DNA of 60,980 nucleotides from Aquificaceae bacterium (GCA_026981975.1 JALSHV010000018.1:1-60980); one strand, 5' to 3'. Positions 8,623 to 19,138 are shown, numbered from the stretch's first letter. Notes: generated by a model not told the origin, from the letters alone. Translations and numbers: made by a program.

Positions 8623-9999
8623 TTGATTATGAAAACAGTTTTTGATAAGGAGCTTATAAGAAAATACGATAGACCGGGACCGAGATATACCAGCTATCCG
8701 CCTGCTACGGAGTTTACGGAAAAGGTAGGAGAAGAAGATTACAGGAGAAAACTAATTGAGAGTAATTCTAGGAAAACTCCTCTTTCTCTTTATTTTCATA
8801 TACCTTTTTGTGAAAGTGGTTGCTATTACTGTGGTTGTAACATCATCATATCCCATCGCAAGGGAATAGAAAAACCCTACTTAGAGAGAGTTTACAAAGA
8901 AATGAATTTCCTTACTGAGTTGTTAGACAGAGAAAGAAAGGTTGTTCAGCTTCACTGGGGAGGCGGAACACCTAACTATTTGGATTCGGAAGAAATAGAA
9001 GAATTTATGGAGGAGATAAAGAAAAGGTTTGATTTCTCAGAGGACGCGGAGATAAGTATAGAAATAGATCCACGTTTTGCAACGGACCATCAACTTGAAA
9101 CTATTAAAAGAGTAGGGTTTAACCGTATAAGTATGGGATTACAAGATTTAGATGAAAAAGTTCAAAAGGCTATAAACAGAATCCAACCTTATTCTCTTAT
9201 GGTAGAAACTATGGAAAAACTCAGAAGTCTTGGTTTTCAAAGTATAAACATAGATCTGATATACGGCTTACCCTATCAAAGCCGTAGTAGTTTTGAGAGA
9301 ACTGTAGAGAAAGTCATAGAACTCAATCCGGATAGAATAGCTGTTTACAGCTTTGCTTACGTCCCTTGGGTAAAGCCTATTCAGAAACGCATAGATCCGC
9401 ACACCTTACCCTCAGCGGAGGAAAAGCTCAGTATTTTAGAAATGGTGGTGAATAAATTTCAAGAAGCGGGATACGTCTATATAGGTATGGATCACTTTGC
9501 AAAACCGCAAGATGAACTTGCCATAGCTCAGCGAAAAGGTGAACTGTGGAGAAACTTTCAAGGTTATACAACCCGTAAAGGGGTGGAACTTATAGGTGTA
9601 GGTGCTACTTCAATAGGCATGCTTTACGATTCTTATTTTCAAAATTACAAAACTCTTAGAGAATACAACTTGGCTATAGATGAGAACAGGTTACCTGTTT
9701 ACAGAGGTTATATACTTAACAGAGACGATTTTATAAGAAGGGAGGTGATAATGGATGTAATGTGTAATTTGGGAGTAAACTTTGAAAAGATAGAGCGTAT
9801 GTTCAATATAAGTTTCACCGATTACTTTAGCTCAGAGTTGGAGAATCTGAAGGAATTAGAAGCAGATGGACTTATAAAAGTGTCAAATCGTAGAATAAAC
9901 ATACTCCCGCCGGGTAGAATGCTTATAAGAAACGTAGCTATGGTTTTTGACGCCTATCTTAAAACAAAAAAAGATCTTAAATTTTCTAAAACTATATGA
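8623..9999 (+). CDS. hemN: Oxygen-independent coproporphyrinogen III dehydrogenase
   Basis: The roughly 458-residue radical-SAM enzyme converts coproporphyrinogen III to protoporphyrinogen IX without oxygen. The HemN cysteine cluster CX3CX2CXC is at C63, C67, C70 and C72. The N-terminal [16 protein letters not shown] is diagnostic of true HemN rather than HemW. Other blocks are [27 protein letters not shown] and [14 protein letters not shown] at 8607-8612 suits the TTG at 8623 better than the ATG at 8629, so I kept the TTG. Heme would be needed for the cytochromes b and c1 encoded later. Confidence 0.93.
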   Translation: MIMKTVFDKELIRKYDRPGPRYTSYPPATEFTEKVGEEDYRRKLIESNSRKTPLSLYFHIPFCESGCYYCGCNIIISHRKGIEKPYLERVYKEMNFLTELLDRERKVVQLHWGGGTPNYLDSEEIEEFMEEIKKRFDFSEDAEISIEIDPRFATDHQLETIKRVGFNRISMGLQDLDEKVQKAINRIQPYSLMVETMEKLRSLGFQSINIDLIYGLPYQSRSSFERTVEKVIELNPDRIAVYSFAYVPWVKPIQKRIDPHTLPSAEEKLSILEMVVNKFQEAGYVYIGMDHFAKPQDELAIAQRKGELWRNFQGYTTRKGVELIGVGATSIGMLYDSYFQNYKTLREYNLAIDENRLPVYRGYILNRDDFIRREVIMDVMCNLGVNFEKIERMFNISFTDYFSSELENLKELEADGLIKVSNRRINILPPGRMLIRNVAMVFDAYLKTKKDLKFSKTI

Positions 10000-10913
10000 A
10001 GACCCTTCTGAGGATTGAGGAGTTGACCAAGATATACAAAGTAAGAAAAGGTATCTTCAAAAAGGATCTCCTTTACGCTTTGAAGAGCGTATCGCTGAAT
10101 GTAGTAAAAGGAGAAATTCTCGGAATTGTAGGGGAATCCGGTTCAGGAAAATCCACTTTGGGTAAAATAGTGCTTAGACTTGAAAGGCCCACTTACGGGA
10201 GGGTTCTGTTTGAAAATAGGGATATATTCAGTGTGGGAAAGGATTATACGAAGAAGGTATCAGTTATATTCCAAGATCCGAGGGCTTCTCTTAATCCTAG
10301 AATGAGTGTGAAATCCATAGTAGAGGAGCCTCTTGTGGTTCACAAAGTCAGTGATCGGGAAAAGATTGTGAACGAAGCCATGGAAAAAGTTCAACTGGAT
10401 CACTCTTTACTGGAGAGAAAACCTGAAAACCTATCAGGTGGACAAAGACAAAGAGTTGCTATAGCCAGGGCAATAGTTTTAAAACCGATGCTCATTGTAG
10501 CAGATGAACCCACCGCTTCCTTAGATGTTTCTGTTCAAAAGGAAATACTTAATCTTTTCCTTTCCCTAAGAAGAGAAGGGATAGCCTTTATATTTATAAC
10601 CCATGATATAAGAACAGTGGAGAAAATAGCGGATAGGGTAGCAGTAATCTACGGAGGCATACTTATGGAAGTTGGGAGTAAGGAAGAAGTTCTTTCTGAA
10701 CCTCTTAATCCTTATACACGTTTTCTTTTGAGTAACGTTCCCGTTAAGCATCCAAAAATGAGGGAATACAGAGACTACACGGAAGCTGAATACGAAATTC
10801 CTTTGAAAGGTTGTCCTTTTTATCCAAGATGCCCCCAGAGAAAAGACGAGTGCTTTGTAAATATCAGGAGGGTAAGTGTAAATGGAAGGATCGTTAGCTG
10901 CAATCTATACTGA
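9996..10913 (+). CDS. Oligopeptide/dipeptide-type ABC transporter ATPase (OppF/DppF-like)
   Basis: The 305-residue ATPase has Walker A GESGSGKS (about 46-53), the signature [14 protein letters not shown] and Walker [13 protein letters not shown]. Its C-terminal oligo-HPY extension carries the typical cysteine pair in [15 protein letters not shown]. This subfamily energises peptide or nickel import with a partner ATPase, two permeases and a binding protein. None of those lies here, so its partners are elsewhere. It overlaps hemN by ATGA and the next gene by 32 bp. Confidence 0.85.
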   Translation: MKTLLRIEELTKIYKVRKGIFKKDLLYALKSVSLNVVKGEILGIVGESGSGKSTLGKIVLRLERPTYGRVLFENRDIFSVGKDYTKKVSVIFQDPRASLNPRMSVKSIVEEPLVVHKVSDREKIVNEAMEKVQLDHSLLERKPENLSGGQRQRVAIARAIVLKPMLIVADEPTASLDVSVQKEILNLFLSLRREGIAFIFITHDIRTVEKIADRVAVIYGGILMEVGSKEEVLSEPLNPYTRFLLSNVPVKHPKMREYRDYTEAEYEIPLKGCPFYPRCPQRKDECFVNIRRVSVNGRIVSCNLY

Positions 10914-12150
10914 CATACTCATCATCTTCTTTCTACTTTTAGCTTCTGGTTTTTTCGCCTCTTCAGAAGTGGTTTTTTTCAGTGTGAGTAAACCCTTCCT
11001 TCTTAAGTATTCCAAGAGCAGGGTTTACAGAATTTTAATGGGTTTGCTTTCCAGACCCAAGGAGGTGTTGATATCTATACTCATAGGCAACGAGATAGTA
11101 AATGTTCTTATATCCTCTTACGGAACAAAACTCTTTACAGATTTATACGGCACAGAAGGAGCGCTTATATCAGCTCTTCTTATATCAGCTCTTATATTTA
11201 TATTCGGTGAAACTTTACCGAAAAACGCAGTTCTTCCTTTGGCAGACCGACTTTCCCTTGTTTATACTCCCTTTTTTTATATATTCCATACTCTTATCTC
11301 CCCTTTAAGGTGTGTATTCCTACTTCCTCTGCAAACGCTTCTGAAAAAGTTCGGTATAGAACCGAAAGAAGAAACCTTTGAGCTTTCGGAAGAAAAATTG
11401 CTCGGAATTCTTGAAGTGGGAATAGCCTCGGGTGAATTTTCCGAAGAAGAAAGGAAGACTGTTGAAAAGGTTTTTCAGATGGATAAAGTTCTTGTAAGGG
11501 AAATAATGACACCCAGACCAGATATTTTCGCACTTCCCGAAAACAGTAAGGTAAAAGAAGTTATAGGAGAAATCAGAAAAAGAGGACATAGCCGTATACC
11601 TATTTACAGGGAAAAACTAGACGATATAACCGGTGTAGTAAATGTTAAAGATCTTCTTCCTATTCATAAAAACAAGGAAAGGGAAATCTCTGAATTCAGA
11701 AGGGAAGCTCTTTTAGTACCAGAGGTGATGAGTATAAGTAGTCTTCTGCAAGAGCTAAGGAAAGCACGCACTCAAATTGCCATAGTAGTGGACGAACACG
11801 GAGCTGTATCTGGACTTATCACTATGTATGATATTCTGCGTTGGCTTGTTGGAGAAGTTCCCGAAGAATGGGAAGAGGAAAGAGATATAGAAAAAATCTC
11901 CTATGATGTGTATAAAGTAGACGGTTCCGCTGATATAGAGGAAGTGGCTCAAACTCTTGGCTTTGAACTACCCGAAGAATACGATTACGATACTGTAAGT
12001 GGTTTTGTTATGGCGAATTTGAAAAGAGTTCCGGAAAAGGGAGACGAGTTTGAATACGAAGGTTTTAAGTTTATGGTGGGAGAAGTGGAAAAAAACCGAG
12101 TTAAGGAAGTTATAGTTAAAATTATGAAAAAAGCAGAGGAAAAAACTTAA
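10882..12150 (+). CDS. CNNM/HlyC-CorC family transporter (DUF21-CBS-CorC_HlyC)
   Basis: The 422-residue membrane protein has an N-terminal DUF21 domain of about four transmembrane helices (1-190). A CBS pair follows (MTPRPDIFALPENSKVKEV, then IAIVVDEHGAVSGLITMYDIL). A C-terminal CorC_HlyC domain ends the protein. Family members act in Mg2+ or other divalent cation efflux; the ion here is not known. AGGAGG lies before the ATG at 10882, so the 32-bp overlap with the ABC gene looks real. A second member is encoded at 29907-31139. Confidence 0.88.
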   Translation: MEGSLAAIYTDILIIFFLLLASGFFASSEVVFFSVSKPFLLKYSKSRVYRILMGLLSRPKEVLISILIGNEIVNVLISSYGTKLFTDLYGTEGALISALLISALIFIFGETLPKNAVLPLADRLSLVYTPFFYIFHTLISPLRCVFLLPLQTLLKKFGIEPKEETFELSEEKLLGILEVGIASGEFSEEERKTVEKVFQMDKVLVREIMTPRPDIFALPENSKVKEVIGEIRKRGHSRIPIYREKLDDITGVVNVKDLLPIHKNKEREISEFRREALLVPEVMSISSLLQELRKARTQIAIVVDEHGAVSGLITMYDILRWLVGEVPEEWEEERDIEKISYDVYKVDGSADIEEVAQTLGFELPEEYDYDTVSGFVMANLKRVPEKGDEFEYEGFKFMVGEVEKNRVKEVIVKIMKKAEEKT

Positions 12151-12247
12151 GGCATACTATACACTTAGGATAAACTTCCTAAGTTCTCTAAAATGCTTAT
12201 TAATTTAAAAACAACAGCTTTGCAAAGTATTTTTAATATCCTAATCT
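12151..12247. promoter_or_regulatory. dnaE upstream region
   Basis: This 97-bp gap has no coding sequence. A possible -10 (TAATAT, 12234-12239) lies 8 bp before the dnaE ATG with no matching -35. There is no Shine-Dalgarno sequence before dnaE. Confidence 0.3.
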
Positions 12248-15200
12248 ATGGCAGATTTTGTTCACCTCCATCTTCATACGCAGTATTCACTCTTAGACGG
12301 TGCTATAAAAATAGAAGACTTGGTAAGGAAAGCAAAAGCTTACGGATACAAAGCGGTAGGAATATCCGATCACGGTAATCTCTTTGGTTCACTTCAATTT
12401 TACAGAGTTATGAAAGAAGCAGGGATAAAACCTATCATAGGAATAGAAGCCTATTTCACAACGGGATCTCGGTTTGATAGAAAAGCAAAAGGAAGTGAGG
12501 ACAATATAACTGATAAGCACAATCATCACATCATACTTATAGCAAAAGATGATGAAGGCATTAAAAATCTCATGAAACTTTCTACTCTTTCTTACAGGGA
12601 AGGTTTTTACTATAAACCCCGTATAGATTACGAGCTTTTACAAAAATACTCCCAAGGGCTTATTGCGTTGACCGCTTGCCTCAAAGGAGTTCCCACTTAT
12701 TACGCTTCTCTTAACGAAACGGAAAAAGCAGCACACTGGATAAAGAAATTTAAAGACATTTTTGGAGAAGATCTTTACCTAGAAATCCAGTGTAACGACA
12801 TAGAAGAACAAGAAATTGCTAATAAAAATCTCATCTCTTTAGCACACCGTTATGGTATTAAACTCGTAGCGACTAACGACTCTCACTATTTAAATCCGGA
12901 AGATAGAGAAGCTCATACAGTTCTAATGGCTATTCAAATGAAGAAAACTGTTCATGAAATAGAAACAGGCTCTTTTTATTGCAATAACAACGGACTGCAT
13001 TTTACAAGTCCTGAAGAAATGGTAAGTAAGTTCAAGGGAAAGTTTGAAGGGTGGAAGGAAGCTCTTTACAATACTCTTGAAATTGCGGAGAAAGTAGCTG
13101 ATAGTTTTAAAGTATTTGAGAACAAAAATCTCTTACTACCTTATTACAAAGTTCCTCACGATTCTACATTGGAAAAACACCTTAGGGATTTAGCCTTCAG
13201 GGGATTAGAGCAGAGAATAAAGAAAGGACAAGCAAAGAACTCTCCCGAATACTGGAACAGACTTGAGTATGAGCTGGAAATCGTGAACAAAATGGGATTC
13301 GCTGGTTATTTCCTTATAGTTCAGGACTTTATAAACTGGGCTAAGAACAACGGTGTGCCTGTAGGTCCTGGTAGAGGATCCGCTGCAGGTTCTTTGATTG
13401 CTTACGCTATAGGAATAACCGATGTGGATCCTATAAAGCACGGGTTGCTTTTTGAAAGATTCCTAAATCCTGAAAGGATTTCTATGCCTGATATAGATGT
13501 TGACTTCTGCCAAGAAGGAAGAGATAAGGTAATAGACTACGTCAAGAACCGTTACGGTGAAGAGAACGTAGCTCAGATAATAACCTACAATGTAATGAAA
13601 GCACGTCAAACTCTCAGAGACGTTGCTCGTGCTTTAGGAGTTTCTTACTCTACAGCAGATCAACTTGCGAAACTAATTCCTCAAGGAGATGTTCAAGGAA
13701 CATGGCTTTCCTTAGAGGAGATGTATTCAACTCCCTTAGAGGTTTTAAAAGAGCGTTACGGGAGCCATAGAAGTGACATAGAAGATAACGTATTAAAATT
13801 CCGCAAGCTCTGCAGGGATAATCCTCAAATAGATAAGCTTGTAAAAATAGCTCTTAAGTTGGAAGGGCTGACACGACATACTTCCCTTCACGCGGCGGGT
13901 GTTGTTATAGCTCCCGAACCTCTCAGTAACTTAGTCCCCCTTTATTACGATAGAGATGGAGCTGTTGCTACTCAATACGACATGGTAAGACTAGAAGATC
14001 TCGGCTTATTGAAAATGGACTTCTTAGGATTGAAAACCCTTACAGAACTCAAATACATGAAGAATCTAATAAAAGAAAGAAGGAACTTAGAAATAGACCT
14101 TTTAAACCTTCCTATGAACGATCCAGCTGTTTTTACCCTGCTTCAGGAAGGAAATACTACAGGAGTCTTTCAGTTAGAGAGTAGAGGAATGAAAGATCTC
14201 CTCAGAAGACTTAAACCCGATAATTTTGAAGATATCGTAGCGGTATTGGCTCTTTACAGACCGGGACCACTTAAAAGTGGGCTGGTGGACAAATACATAA
14301 ACAGAAAACACGGTAGAGAAGATATAGATTACCCTTTTCCAGAACTTGAGGAAATTTTAAAGGAAACCTATGGAATAATTGTTTATCAAGAACAAGTAAT
14401 GAAAATGTCCCAAGTGCTTGCAGGATTTACCCCCGGCGAGGCAGACACTCTTAGGAAAGCCATAGGAAAGAAGAAAAAAGATTTAATGGAAGAGATGAAA
14501 GAAAAGTTTATTAAAGGAGCAGTGGAAAGAGGCTTTTCCGAAAGTAAAATTCGTAAATTATGGGAAGATATAGAAAAATTTGCCTCTTATTCTTTTAACA
14601 AATCCCATTCCGTTGCTTACGGTTATATTTCTTACTGGACAGCTTATATGAAAGTGCATTTCCCACAAGAATTTTTTGCGGTAAAGCTTACAATGGAAAA
14701 AAACGATAATAAATTTATTAATCTTATAAAAGATGCTGGACTTATGGGATTTAAAATTCTTCCACCTCATATAAATAAAAGCAATGTGGAATTTAAAATA
14801 GAAGGAGATAAAAGTATAAGATTCGGTTTGGGAAGGATAAAAGGAGTGGGTGAAGACACAGCGCAATCCATAGTAAGCTCGCGGGGGAAAAAACCTTTTA
14901 AAGATTTTAGAGATTTTGTAAGGAGAGTAGACGGAAGAAAAGTAAATAAGAAGGTCTTAGAAGCTCTTATAAAAGCCGGAGCTTTTGATTTCGTAGGTGA
15001 GAACAGGGAAAATCTTCTTAAACTCGTTGATAACGGGGGAAAAAGTTTGTCTTCTTTAAGTCAAAATTCCTTATTCGGCACAGAAAAAGAGAAAAAACCG
15101 GACAGAAACGAAATACTGCATCTTGAAAAAGAGGTTATAGGATTTTACATATCAGGACATCCTCTGGATAAATACGAGAATATACTAAGGAATAAGTATA

Positions 15201-15736
15201 CACCAGTGGAAAAACTTGAAGATTTAAAAACTGGCACAGAAGTAACCCTTGCAGGTGTAATTTCTTCTCTAAAAGAAAGAAAAACTAAAAGTGGAGAATA
15301 CATGGTTATTTTTAACTTGATAGACAAAACAGGTGTGGTTGAAGTTATAATCTTTCCAGATTTATACAAAGATTGTAAACGAAAGATAAAGGAAGATAGA
15401 GTTGTAATATGTAAAGGCACATTGGAGGAAGACATAGAGGTTGAAAATTTCCGCTTGATTGCGCGTGATATTTACATACCAGAGGAGTTTATTCAGAATA
15501 ACGGTAACAGTATAACCATAGTTATTAAAAGGGAAGATACATTTAACGGTAGAGTTGAAAAACTAAAACAACTTCTAGATCAATTTAAAAGCAGTGAAGG
15601 AATACAGATAGTATTTCATCTTTACGGTGATAATTTCAAAGCCCTCCTACAGCCTCCTCCTGATTACAGGATAAAGCCTTCCGCGGAAGTATTTCGCAAG
15701 ATTTCAGAGGAAGCAGGTTTCAAAGTTCTGATGTGA
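12248..15736 (+). CDS. dnaE: DNA polymerase III alpha subunit
   Basis: The 1162-residue replicative polymerase starts with a PHP domain (DFVHLHLHTQYSLLDGA; about 1-290). The polymerase core has the catalytic aspartates in MPDIDVDFC (about 412-420) and in KMDFLGLKTL (about 590). GPGRGSAAGS, YRPGPLKSGL and FNKSHSVAYGYISYWTAY are typical. A helix-hairpin-helix segment and an OB fold (about 1000-1070, from TEVTLAGVISSLKERKT) follow. It has 97 bp upstream and downstream gaps of 62 bp, so it appears monocistronic. TAATAT lies 8 bp before the ATG. Confidence 0.97.
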   Translation: MADFVHLHLHTQYSLLDGAIKIEDLVRKAKAYGYKAVGISDHGNLFGSLQFYRVMKEAGIKPIIGIEAYFTTGSRFDRKAKGSEDNITDKHNHHIILIAKDDEGIKNLMKLSTLSYREGFYYKPRIDYELLQKYSQGLIALTACLKGVPTYYASLNETEKAAHWIKKFKDIFGEDLYLEIQCNDIEEQEIANKNLISLAHRYGIKLVATNDSHYLNPEDREAHTVLMAIQMKKTVHEIETGSFYCNNNGLHFTSPEEMVSKFKGKFEGWKEALYNTLEIAEKVADSFKVFENKNLLLPYYKVPHDSTLEKHLRDLAFRGLEQRIKKGQAKNSPEYWNRLEYELEIVNKMGFAGYFLIVQDFINWAKNNGVPVGPGRGSAAGSLIAYAIGITDVDPIKHGLLFERFLNPERISMPDIDVDFCQEGRDKVIDYVKNRYGEENVAQIITYNVMKARQTLRDVARALGVSYSTADQLAKLIPQGDVQGTWLSLEEMYSTPLEVLKERYGSHRSDIEDNVLKFRKLCRDNPQIDKLVKIALKLEGLTRHTSLHAAGVVIAPEPLSNLVPLYYDRDGAVATQYDMVRLEDLGLLKMDFLGLKTLTELKYMKNLIKERRNLEIDLLNLPMNDPAVFTLLQEGNTTGVFQLESRGMKDLLRRLKPDNFEDIVAVLALYRPGPLKSGLVDKYINRKHGREDIDYPFPELEEILKETYGIIVYQEQVMKMSQVLAGFTPGEADTLRKAIGKKKKDLMEEMKEKFIKGAVERGFSESKIRKLWEDIEKFASYSFNKSHSVAYGYISYWTAYMKVHFPQEFFAVKLTMEKNDNKFINLIKDAGLMGFKILPPHINKSNVEFKIEGDKSIRFGLGRIKGVGEDTAQSIVSSRGKKPFKDFRDFVRRVDGRKVNKKVLEALIKAGAFDFVGENRENLLKLVDNGGKSLSSLSQNSLFGTEKEKKPDRNEILHLEKEVIGFYISGHPLDKYENILRNKYTPVEKLEDLKTGTEVTLAGVISSLKERKTKSGEYMVIFNLIDKTGVVEVIIFPDLYKDCKRKIKEDRVVICKGTLEEDIEVENFRLIARDIYIPEEFIQNNGNSITIVIKREDTFNGRVEKLKQLLDQFKSSEGIQIVFHLYGDNFKALLQPPPDYRIKPSAEVFRKISEEAGFKVLM

Positions 15737-15798
15737 AATTTTCACTTTAATTAGGAAATCATTAGCTAAAATAATTAGGTAAAAAGGAGGGTGGCAAA

Positions 15799-16383
15799 AT
15801 GAAAAAGGTAGTTGCTATTCCCTTAGTAGGGTTGGCAGGCTTAATTTTTGTAACTTCCTGTGGAAAAAAACAGGAAGCTACTGGATTTGAAGAAGATCCT
15901 TGTCTTAAAGGAGCGCCCGATTGGGTTTTAAATCCACAGGTAGAGGGATCTAAGATAGCTGCTGTAGGTTCTGCAAGAATAGGAAAAGCTGGATTTCAGT
16001 TTGCAAGAACAGAAGCTCTTTCAAATGCAAGGGACGAACTTGCAAGAATGATAGAAGTGCGTGTGAAAAATATGGTGAAAAACTTCATGCAAGTTACCGG
16101 TGTGGGAGACGCGGAAACAGTTGATAGAGTTTCAGTGCAGGTTTCAAAGCAAGTAGCTTATCAAACAATAAGGGGATCAAGACAGGTGGCTATGTGGAGA
16201 TCACCTTGTGGAGAGTTATTTGTTCTCTTGGGAGTAGATCCTCAAATGGTAAAGGATTTTATAAAAACACAAGTGGAAACCAGCTTACGTAATGAGCAAG
16301 CTCTGTGGCAGCTCTATCAAGCAAAGAAAGCACATGAAGAGTTGGAGAAAGAAATAGAGAAAGAGTTTAAAGGTGCTCAATGA
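15799..16383 (+). CDS. LPP20-family lipoprotein (first of a pair)
   Basis: The 194-residue protein has a lipoprotein signal peptide ending in the lipobox VTSC (acylated Cys about 21). An LPP20 domain follows: CLKGAPDWVLNP, IAAVGSARIGKAGFQFARTEAL and NARDELARMIEVRVKNMVKNF. The C-terminus is a charged helix. LPP20-domain proteins include Helicobacter Lpp20 and the flagellar basal-disk protein FlgP. AAGGAGG precedes the ATG by 8 bp, and the stop overlaps the next gene (ATGA). It forms an operon with another LPP20 lipoprotein and a transglycosylase, suggesting a joint envelope role. Confidence 0.82.
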   Translation: MKKVVAIPLVGLAGLIFVTSCGKKQEATGFEEDPCLKGAPDWVLNPQVEGSKIAAVGSARIGKAGFQFARTEALSNARDELARMIEVRVKNMVKNFMQVTGVGDAETVDRVSVQVSKQVAYQTIRGSRQVAMWRSPCGELFVLLGVDPQMVKDFIKTQVETSLRNEQALWQLYQAKKAHEELEKEIEKEFKGAQ

Positions 16384-16778
16384 TTGCCTTAGGTGCAGGG
16401 GGAAGGCTCTTGCCTCTCCTTCTGCTTATAATATCCTGTGCTAAGAAATCAGATTTGCCTGAGTGGGTAATTCACTTTAAACCTAAAAGAGGTGAAATTT
16501 GTGGTGTTGGAATTGCAGGTATTCACATGAAGGGGTTTGCATACCAAAGAGCAACCGCAATAGCAAGGGCTGTTGATGAAATAGCTCGTCAAAAGGGAGT
16601 AACTGTAAATACCCAAGTTGAGTATTTTATGAAAGGAACAACAGCAGGATCTGAAGCCTATCTTTCCGTTTACAGCGTCCAGACAACGGAGGGGCAAACC
16701 ATAAGGGCTGTGTTGAAGGAAGCTTATCACGATAGAGAAAAAGGAACTTTTTATGTGCTAATGTGTGAAGAAAAATGA
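16380..16778 (+). CDS. LPP20-family lipoprotein (second of a pair)
   Basis: The 132-residue protein has a lipobox (LIISC, Cys about 20). A short LPP20-like domain follows: LPEWVIHF, GEICGVGIAG, GFAYQRATAIARAVDEIARQKGV. It resembles a trimmed version of the preceding protein, without the long C-terminal helix, so the pair may derive from duplication. Both neighbours overlap it by four bases (ATGA), indicating translational coupling. Its exact role is unknown; location should be the outer membrane or its inner leaflet. Confidence 0.75.
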   Translation: MIALGAGGRLLPLLLLIISCAKKSDLPEWVIHFKPKRGEICGVGIAGIHMKGFAYQRATAIARAVDEIARQKGVTVNTQVEYFMKGTTAGSEAYLSVYSVQTTEGQTIRAVLKEAYHDREKGTFYVLMCEEK

Positions 16779-17947
16779 GGAAATTGTTGATATTTTTAAT
16801 AGCTTTTAGCTTTTCTTTTTCTCAAGAAAGCTTTGAAGAGTTTCTTCAAAGAGAACAAGAGGGATTTTTACAAGAAAAAGAGGAATTCAGAAGATATATT
16901 GAAGAAGTAAACAGAGAATTTGAAGAATATAAACGCATAGTTCAAAAAGAATTTAAAAAATTCAAGGAAGAAGTGATAAGACATTGGGGAGTTTTTGAAG
17001 GAAGCGATAGAAAAAAATGGGTTGAGTATTCTTCAGATTACAAGGTGAAAAGAGTTTTTGATTTTGAAAAAGGAGAACTGAGGATAGAAGTAAAAGGTGA
17101 AGTTAAAAATGTAAAGGAATTTATAAAGGAACAGCTCAAAGATTTTATAACGGAAACAAAAAGAGAAGCCTTTCTCAAAGACAGGGTTATGTCCGCTGTA
17201 GAGAAAAAAATAAAAGGAAAACTAAAGCATGTAAAAACAGCACCCTTAGAAGATACGCCTGTTCTTCTACCTATAGTATTTGGCAAGGAAAAGGTAAGTA
17301 AAAGTGAACTTGAAAAAGGAGTAGAAAGGCTTTTAAAAAAAGGGAAATTTTATAAAAAAAACTCCAGCACTGTTGTAAACACCTTTAAAATAGAATTTCC
17401 TTCCAAGAGAATTTTAGCAAAGGCTAAACGCTACAAACCTTACGTAATAGAAGAATCCAGAAAAAGAAAGATATCTCACCCTCTTGTATTTGCCATAATT
17501 CACACAGAGAGTCACTTTAACCCGTTTGCCCGATCCCATATTCCCGCTTACGGACTCATGCAGATAGTTCCCCATACAGCAGGTAGAGATGCAACTAAGT
17601 TTCTTTTTGGAAAACCCGTTTTACTTTCTCCTTCTTATCTTTACAACGCTAAAAACAACATAAAAATAGGAACAGCTTATTTGTATTTACTTTACTACAA
17701 GTATTTTAAGGATATAAAAGATCCGGAAAGCAGACTCTACTGCACCATAGCTGCTTACAATACCGGACCCGGAAACGTTGCAAGAGCCTTTACAAGAAAG
17801 AGGGACTTAAAACAAGCTGTTAGGATAATAAACAGAATGTCTCCAGATGAAGTTTACAGAACTCTCTTGAGAAGACTTCCTTATAGGGAAACTAGGGACT
17901 ACTTGCAAAAGGTATCTCGTAGAATTTCCTTTTATAAAGACTTTTAA
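16775..17947 (+). CDS. MltC-like lytic murein transglycosylase
   Basis: The 390-residue protein has a signal peptide (FLIAFSFSFS) and a charged coiled-coil stretch (20-75). An MltC-type N-terminal domain (about 85-215) is followed by an SLT catalytic domain. The catalytic Glu lies in IIHTESHFNPFA, followed by AYGLMQIVPHTAGRD and AAYNTGPGNVARAF. It cuts peptidoglycan glycan strands with anhydro-sugar formation. No lipobox cysteine is seen, unlike E. coli MltC, so it may be periplasmic. Its 3' end overlaps the convergent DUF2229 gene by 56 bp. Confidence 0.86.
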   Translation: MRKLLIFLIAFSFSFSQESFEEFLQREQEGFLQEKEEFRRYIEEVNREFEEYKRIVQKEFKKFKEEVIRHWGVFEGSDRKKWVEYSSDYKVKRVFDFEKGELRIEVKGEVKNVKEFIKEQLKDFITETKREAFLKDRVMSAVEKKIKGKLKHVKTAPLEDTPVLLPIVFGKEKVSKSELEKGVERLLKKGKFYKKNSSTVVNTFKIEFPSKRILAKAKRYKPYVIEESRKRKISHPLVFAIIHTESHFNPFARSHIPAYGLMQIVPHTAGRDATKFLFGKPVLLSPSYLYNAKNNIKIGTAYLYLLYYKYFKDIKDPESRLYCTIAAYNTGPGNVARAFTRKRDLKQAVRIINRMSPDEVYRTLLRRLPYRETRDYLQKVSRRISFYKDF

Positions 17948-19112
17948 AAGATTCAGGCATCAGCGACATGGGTAACCTTTCAAGTTTTCTTTTTACAATT
18001 TGTTGGAAGTATTTTTTAACGTAGTAATCTATAGTTTCTACTCTTATACGAACACTGCCGGTGGGTTTTGTTTCATCAAGATCTCCGAACTTAAAGTATA
18101 AAGTTCCTGAGTATTCCACTATTCTCTGAACAGGTGTATAAGTAGGCTGATCCATTCCACACTCGTAGCTTGAAAGCCTTATTACCGCAGTTATCCAAGG
18201 AAAACGTGCTGCAAATTTAGCCGCCCATACTATTTCATTTGTATTGGCACTGTAGGAAGAGATCCATACATCAGATATATCAAAGGGACTTTTTATAATA
18301 CCTTCTGAAATCTCCTGAGAAAATAGCCAATTCATAATATCGGAATCCGTAGGAAGGTATTGACTCCAAAGAATAGGATACCCACATCTTTGAAATTCCA
18401 CATCTATCTCGTGTCCTATTCCCGGATCCATGTGATAGGGTCTGCCTAGAATAAGCAAACAGGGAGAATTTTTCTCTATACACTCTTCAAGAATTTTCCG
18501 AGCTTGAATGCGCATTTCTCTGTCAAAAGAATTCAATTCTTCCATTCCTATTTTGACAGCTTCCTTTGTCTCTTCATAACTCAGTCCCAATAAAGAGCCT
18601 AAGCTCTTGTGAAGTTGTTTGGGGAGAAGGTGTGGTTCTGCAAAACTGACAAAGGGAGAAACATAAATCACACCGTGTTTTAGAAATTCATCTTGTTCCT
18701 TTATGAATCCCGCTTTTATATTTTCTGGTCCCATCATTACTCTTGTGCAACTAAGGCAGTCAAGAACGTGTCCTTTGAGAAAGGAAGGAAGAGAATAGAT
18801 CTGAGGTACTAAGAGAATATCTACTTTTTTTGTGAAGATTAGCTCTCCTATATGTCCTGCCATTGACTTTACAGGATAACAAGAGTCCATTCCTATTCTT
18901 CCTTTACCGAATTCCCTGAACTGTTCTTCCGAGGTGTTAGAACTGAAGATTATATTTCTATCCGGCACTCCAAGTGCTTTGAAAAAGCCTATCCAAAATC
19001 TATGGGTTGACCAAATGTTTAAAACCTTAGGAATGCCTATTTTTATATTCTTTCTTCTTCCTGTATAATCACCGCCTAAGGCGGTTCTTTTGAGTATTTT
19101 CAGAATAGGCAT
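17892..19112 (-). CDS. DUF2229 protein, CoA-dehydratase-activase-related
   Basis: The 406-residue protein matches the segment (DUF2229 plus a HgdB-like part) normally found inside very large BadF/BcrA-type 2-hydroxyacyl-CoA dehydratase activase proteins. It opens IGIPKVLNIWSTHRFWIGFFKALGV. The cysteine blocks DSCYPVKSMAGHIGEL and DCLSCTRVMMGPENI could bind a metal cluster. The ASKHA ATPase half is missing here and may be encoded elsewhere. Function is unknown. It follows the GDPD gene by 26 bp and has GGGAGG upstream of its ATG. Confidence 0.7.
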   Translation of the reverse strand: MPILKILKRTALGGDYTGRRKNIKIGIPKVLNIWSTHRFWIGFFKALGVPDRNIIFSSNTSEEQFREFGKGRIGMDSCYPVKSMAGHIGELIFTKKVDILLVPQIYSLPSFLKGHVLDCLSCTRVMMGPENIKAGFIKEQDEFLKHGVIYVSPFVSFAEPHLLPKQLHKSLGSLLGLSYEETKEAVKIGMEELNSFDREMRIQARKILEECIEKNSPCLLILGRPYHMDPGIGHEIDVEFQRCGYPILWSQYLPTDSDIMNWLFSQEISEGIIKSPFDISDVWISSYSANTNEIVWAAKFAARFPWITAVIRLSSYECGMDQPTYTPVQRIVEYSGTLYFKFGDLDETKPTGSVRIRVETIDYYVKKYFQQIVKRKLERLPMSLMPESFKSLYKRKFYEIPFASSP

Positions 19113-19138
19113 CTTACAAAGCCTCCCTTTAATTGATT

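Noticed and set aside
15733-15745. GTGAAA-T-TTTCAC palindrome after dnaE as a terminator
   Set aside because: The stem is only 6 bp and AT rich, and no T-run follows; it overlaps the stop codon by chance or is a weak protein site.
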